A stretch of DNA of 64,000 bases from Bacteroidota bacterium (GTDB lineage Bacteria > Bacteroidota > Bacteroidia > B-17B0 > Aurantibacillaceae), in NCBI GenBank assembly GCA_021155905.1, contig JAJNBG010000008.1:1-64000 (forward strand), given 5' to 3'. A program made the translations under genes and the position numbers. Below are positions 63,691 through 64,000 of this stretch, one piece after another. The notes below the pieces were generated by a model. The model saw only the letters and a list, made by a program, of their open reading frames with translations, was not told the origin of the DNA and made no database searches. Positions within the stretch are counted from its first letter, which is position 1, and the number at the start of each line of letters is the position of its first letter.

Positions 63691-63698
63691 TAAATTTG
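63691..63698 (+). promoter_or_regulatory. -7 promoter element of the gldC unit
   Basis: TAAATTTG matches TAnnTTTG, 21 bases before the small ORF and about 107 before gldC. Confidence 0.5.
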
Positions 63699-63719
63699 AA
63701 CCTTTATAACAATACGGAT

Positions 63720-63806
63720 ATGACAGATTCTGACTTATTCATCATTCGAACAAAAAAATCGATTTTGATGTTGAATAAACAAGATGATAAAAAAAACAAA
63801 AACTAA
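63720..63806 (+). CDS. 28-codon small ORF coupled to gldC
   Basis: ATG at 63720 opens a 28-residue frame (MTDSDLFIIRTKKSILMLNK then QDDKKNKN) whose TAA shares its last A with the gldC ATG (TAATG, 63804-63808). It is the first ORF after the promoter box. It could be a real micropeptide or a leader that couples translation into gldC. No similarity recognised; conservation in related genomes would decide. Confidence 0.4.
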   Translation: MTDSDLFIIRTKKSILMLNKQDDKKNKN

Positions 63807-64000
63807 TGACAACATCTGAAATTAAATTAAAAGTTACCGTTGATGAAAATCAATTACCTCATAAAATTGAATGGGAAGCAGCTGACGCCAATGAAGGTAG
63901 TATTTGCAAAAGCATGATGCTGGCTTTGTGGGATGAAAAGGAGAACAACACCATGCGCATTGACCTTTGGACCAAAGATATGAGTGTGGATGAGATGAAA
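63806..64000 (+). CDS. gldC: gliding motility protein GldC, 5' part
   Basis: Runs off the window; 65 codons are seen. The start is MTTSEIKLKVTVDENQLPHK, then IEWEAADANEG.., MMLALWDEKENNTMRIDLWT and KDMSVDEMK at the edge. The SEIK..VTVDEN, MxLxLWD and RIDLWTKDM segments are what I recall as typical of GldC, a small cytoplasmic protein of the gliding/T9SS gene set. It is preceded by a coupled small ORF. No GldL/M/N genes are in this window. Confidence 0.85.
   Translation, partial: MTTSEIKLKVTVDENQLPHKIEWEAADANEGSICKSMMLALWDEKENNTMRIDLWTKDMSVDEMK

Overview
The window comes from the chromosome of a member of the Bacteroidota. The evidence is a fused lpxC-fabZ gene, three proteins with type IX secretion (T9SS) C-terminal sorting domains, the start of a gldC gene, a GldL-like membrane motif, and many promoters with the TAnnTTTG -7 element of this phylum. 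I cannot fix the order from sequence alone; a Flavobacteriales-like lineage is plausible.

Layout. 1-5.3 kb is a core block on the + strand: trmH, lpxD, lpxC/fabZ, lpxA (lipid A synthesis) and trpS. 5.4-19.4 kb holds a T9SS-exported protein, a membrane glycosyltransferase, tRNA-Arg(TCT), small hypotheticals, a cation efflux pump, a T9SS-exported esterase, and a FadL porin plus GDSL lipoprotein pair. 19.5-30.9 kb is an AT-rich six-gene defence operon: hsdM, hsdS, a DUF262/DUF1524 (GmrSD-like) restriction enzyme, hsdR, a protein fusing an HNH nuclease to an ABC-type ATPase, and a second, stand-alone HNH protein. The last two resemble Septu PtuA/PtuB. 30.9-36.2 kb is gene-poor, with lipoprotein paralogues, small genes and a degenerate tandem array. 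36.2-64 kb returns to core functions: a large FG-GAP T9SS protein, an RmlD-like reductase, ribF, pheS, a GldL-like/SpoIIE phosphatase, an M23 peptidase, a coiled-coil protein, zapA, rny, DedA, peptide and ABC-2 transporters, an RlmI-like methyltransferase, and gldC running off the end.

The most unusual structure is not a gene. Nine intergenic regions (about 6.8-7.2, 12.0-12.6, 13.7-14.2, 18.5-18.9, 33.5-34.0, 34.8-35.6, 39.8-40.3, 44.8-45.2 and 47.5-48.0 kb) carry one family of 430-720 bp mosaic inverted-repeat elements. Most ends have an outer GATACTTTT/AAAAGTATC hairpin; nearly all carry a module in which two mutually exclusive stems share bases. The middle has two long hairpin arms, always of different types, around a conserved GTRAGATATAG core. 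Paired positions in the shared-stem module change together between copies, which argues that the structure itself is maintained. When elements are oriented by the core, the left slot takes arms delta, alpha or epsilon and the right slot takes gamma, beta or alpha. I know of no described family that matches. A BIME-like super-element moved by a RAYT-type (Y1 HUH) transposase encoded elsewhere is my leading guess. None lies inside the defence operon, which fits later acquisition of that operon.

How the parts work together: lpxD-lpxC/fabZ-lpxA is a lipid A operon; fadL and the GDSL lipoprotein probably form an outer-membrane lipid hydrolysis and uptake pair; the defence operon would combine methylation-guided restriction (hsd), restriction of modified DNA (DUF262) and an ATPase-HNH system in one transcript.
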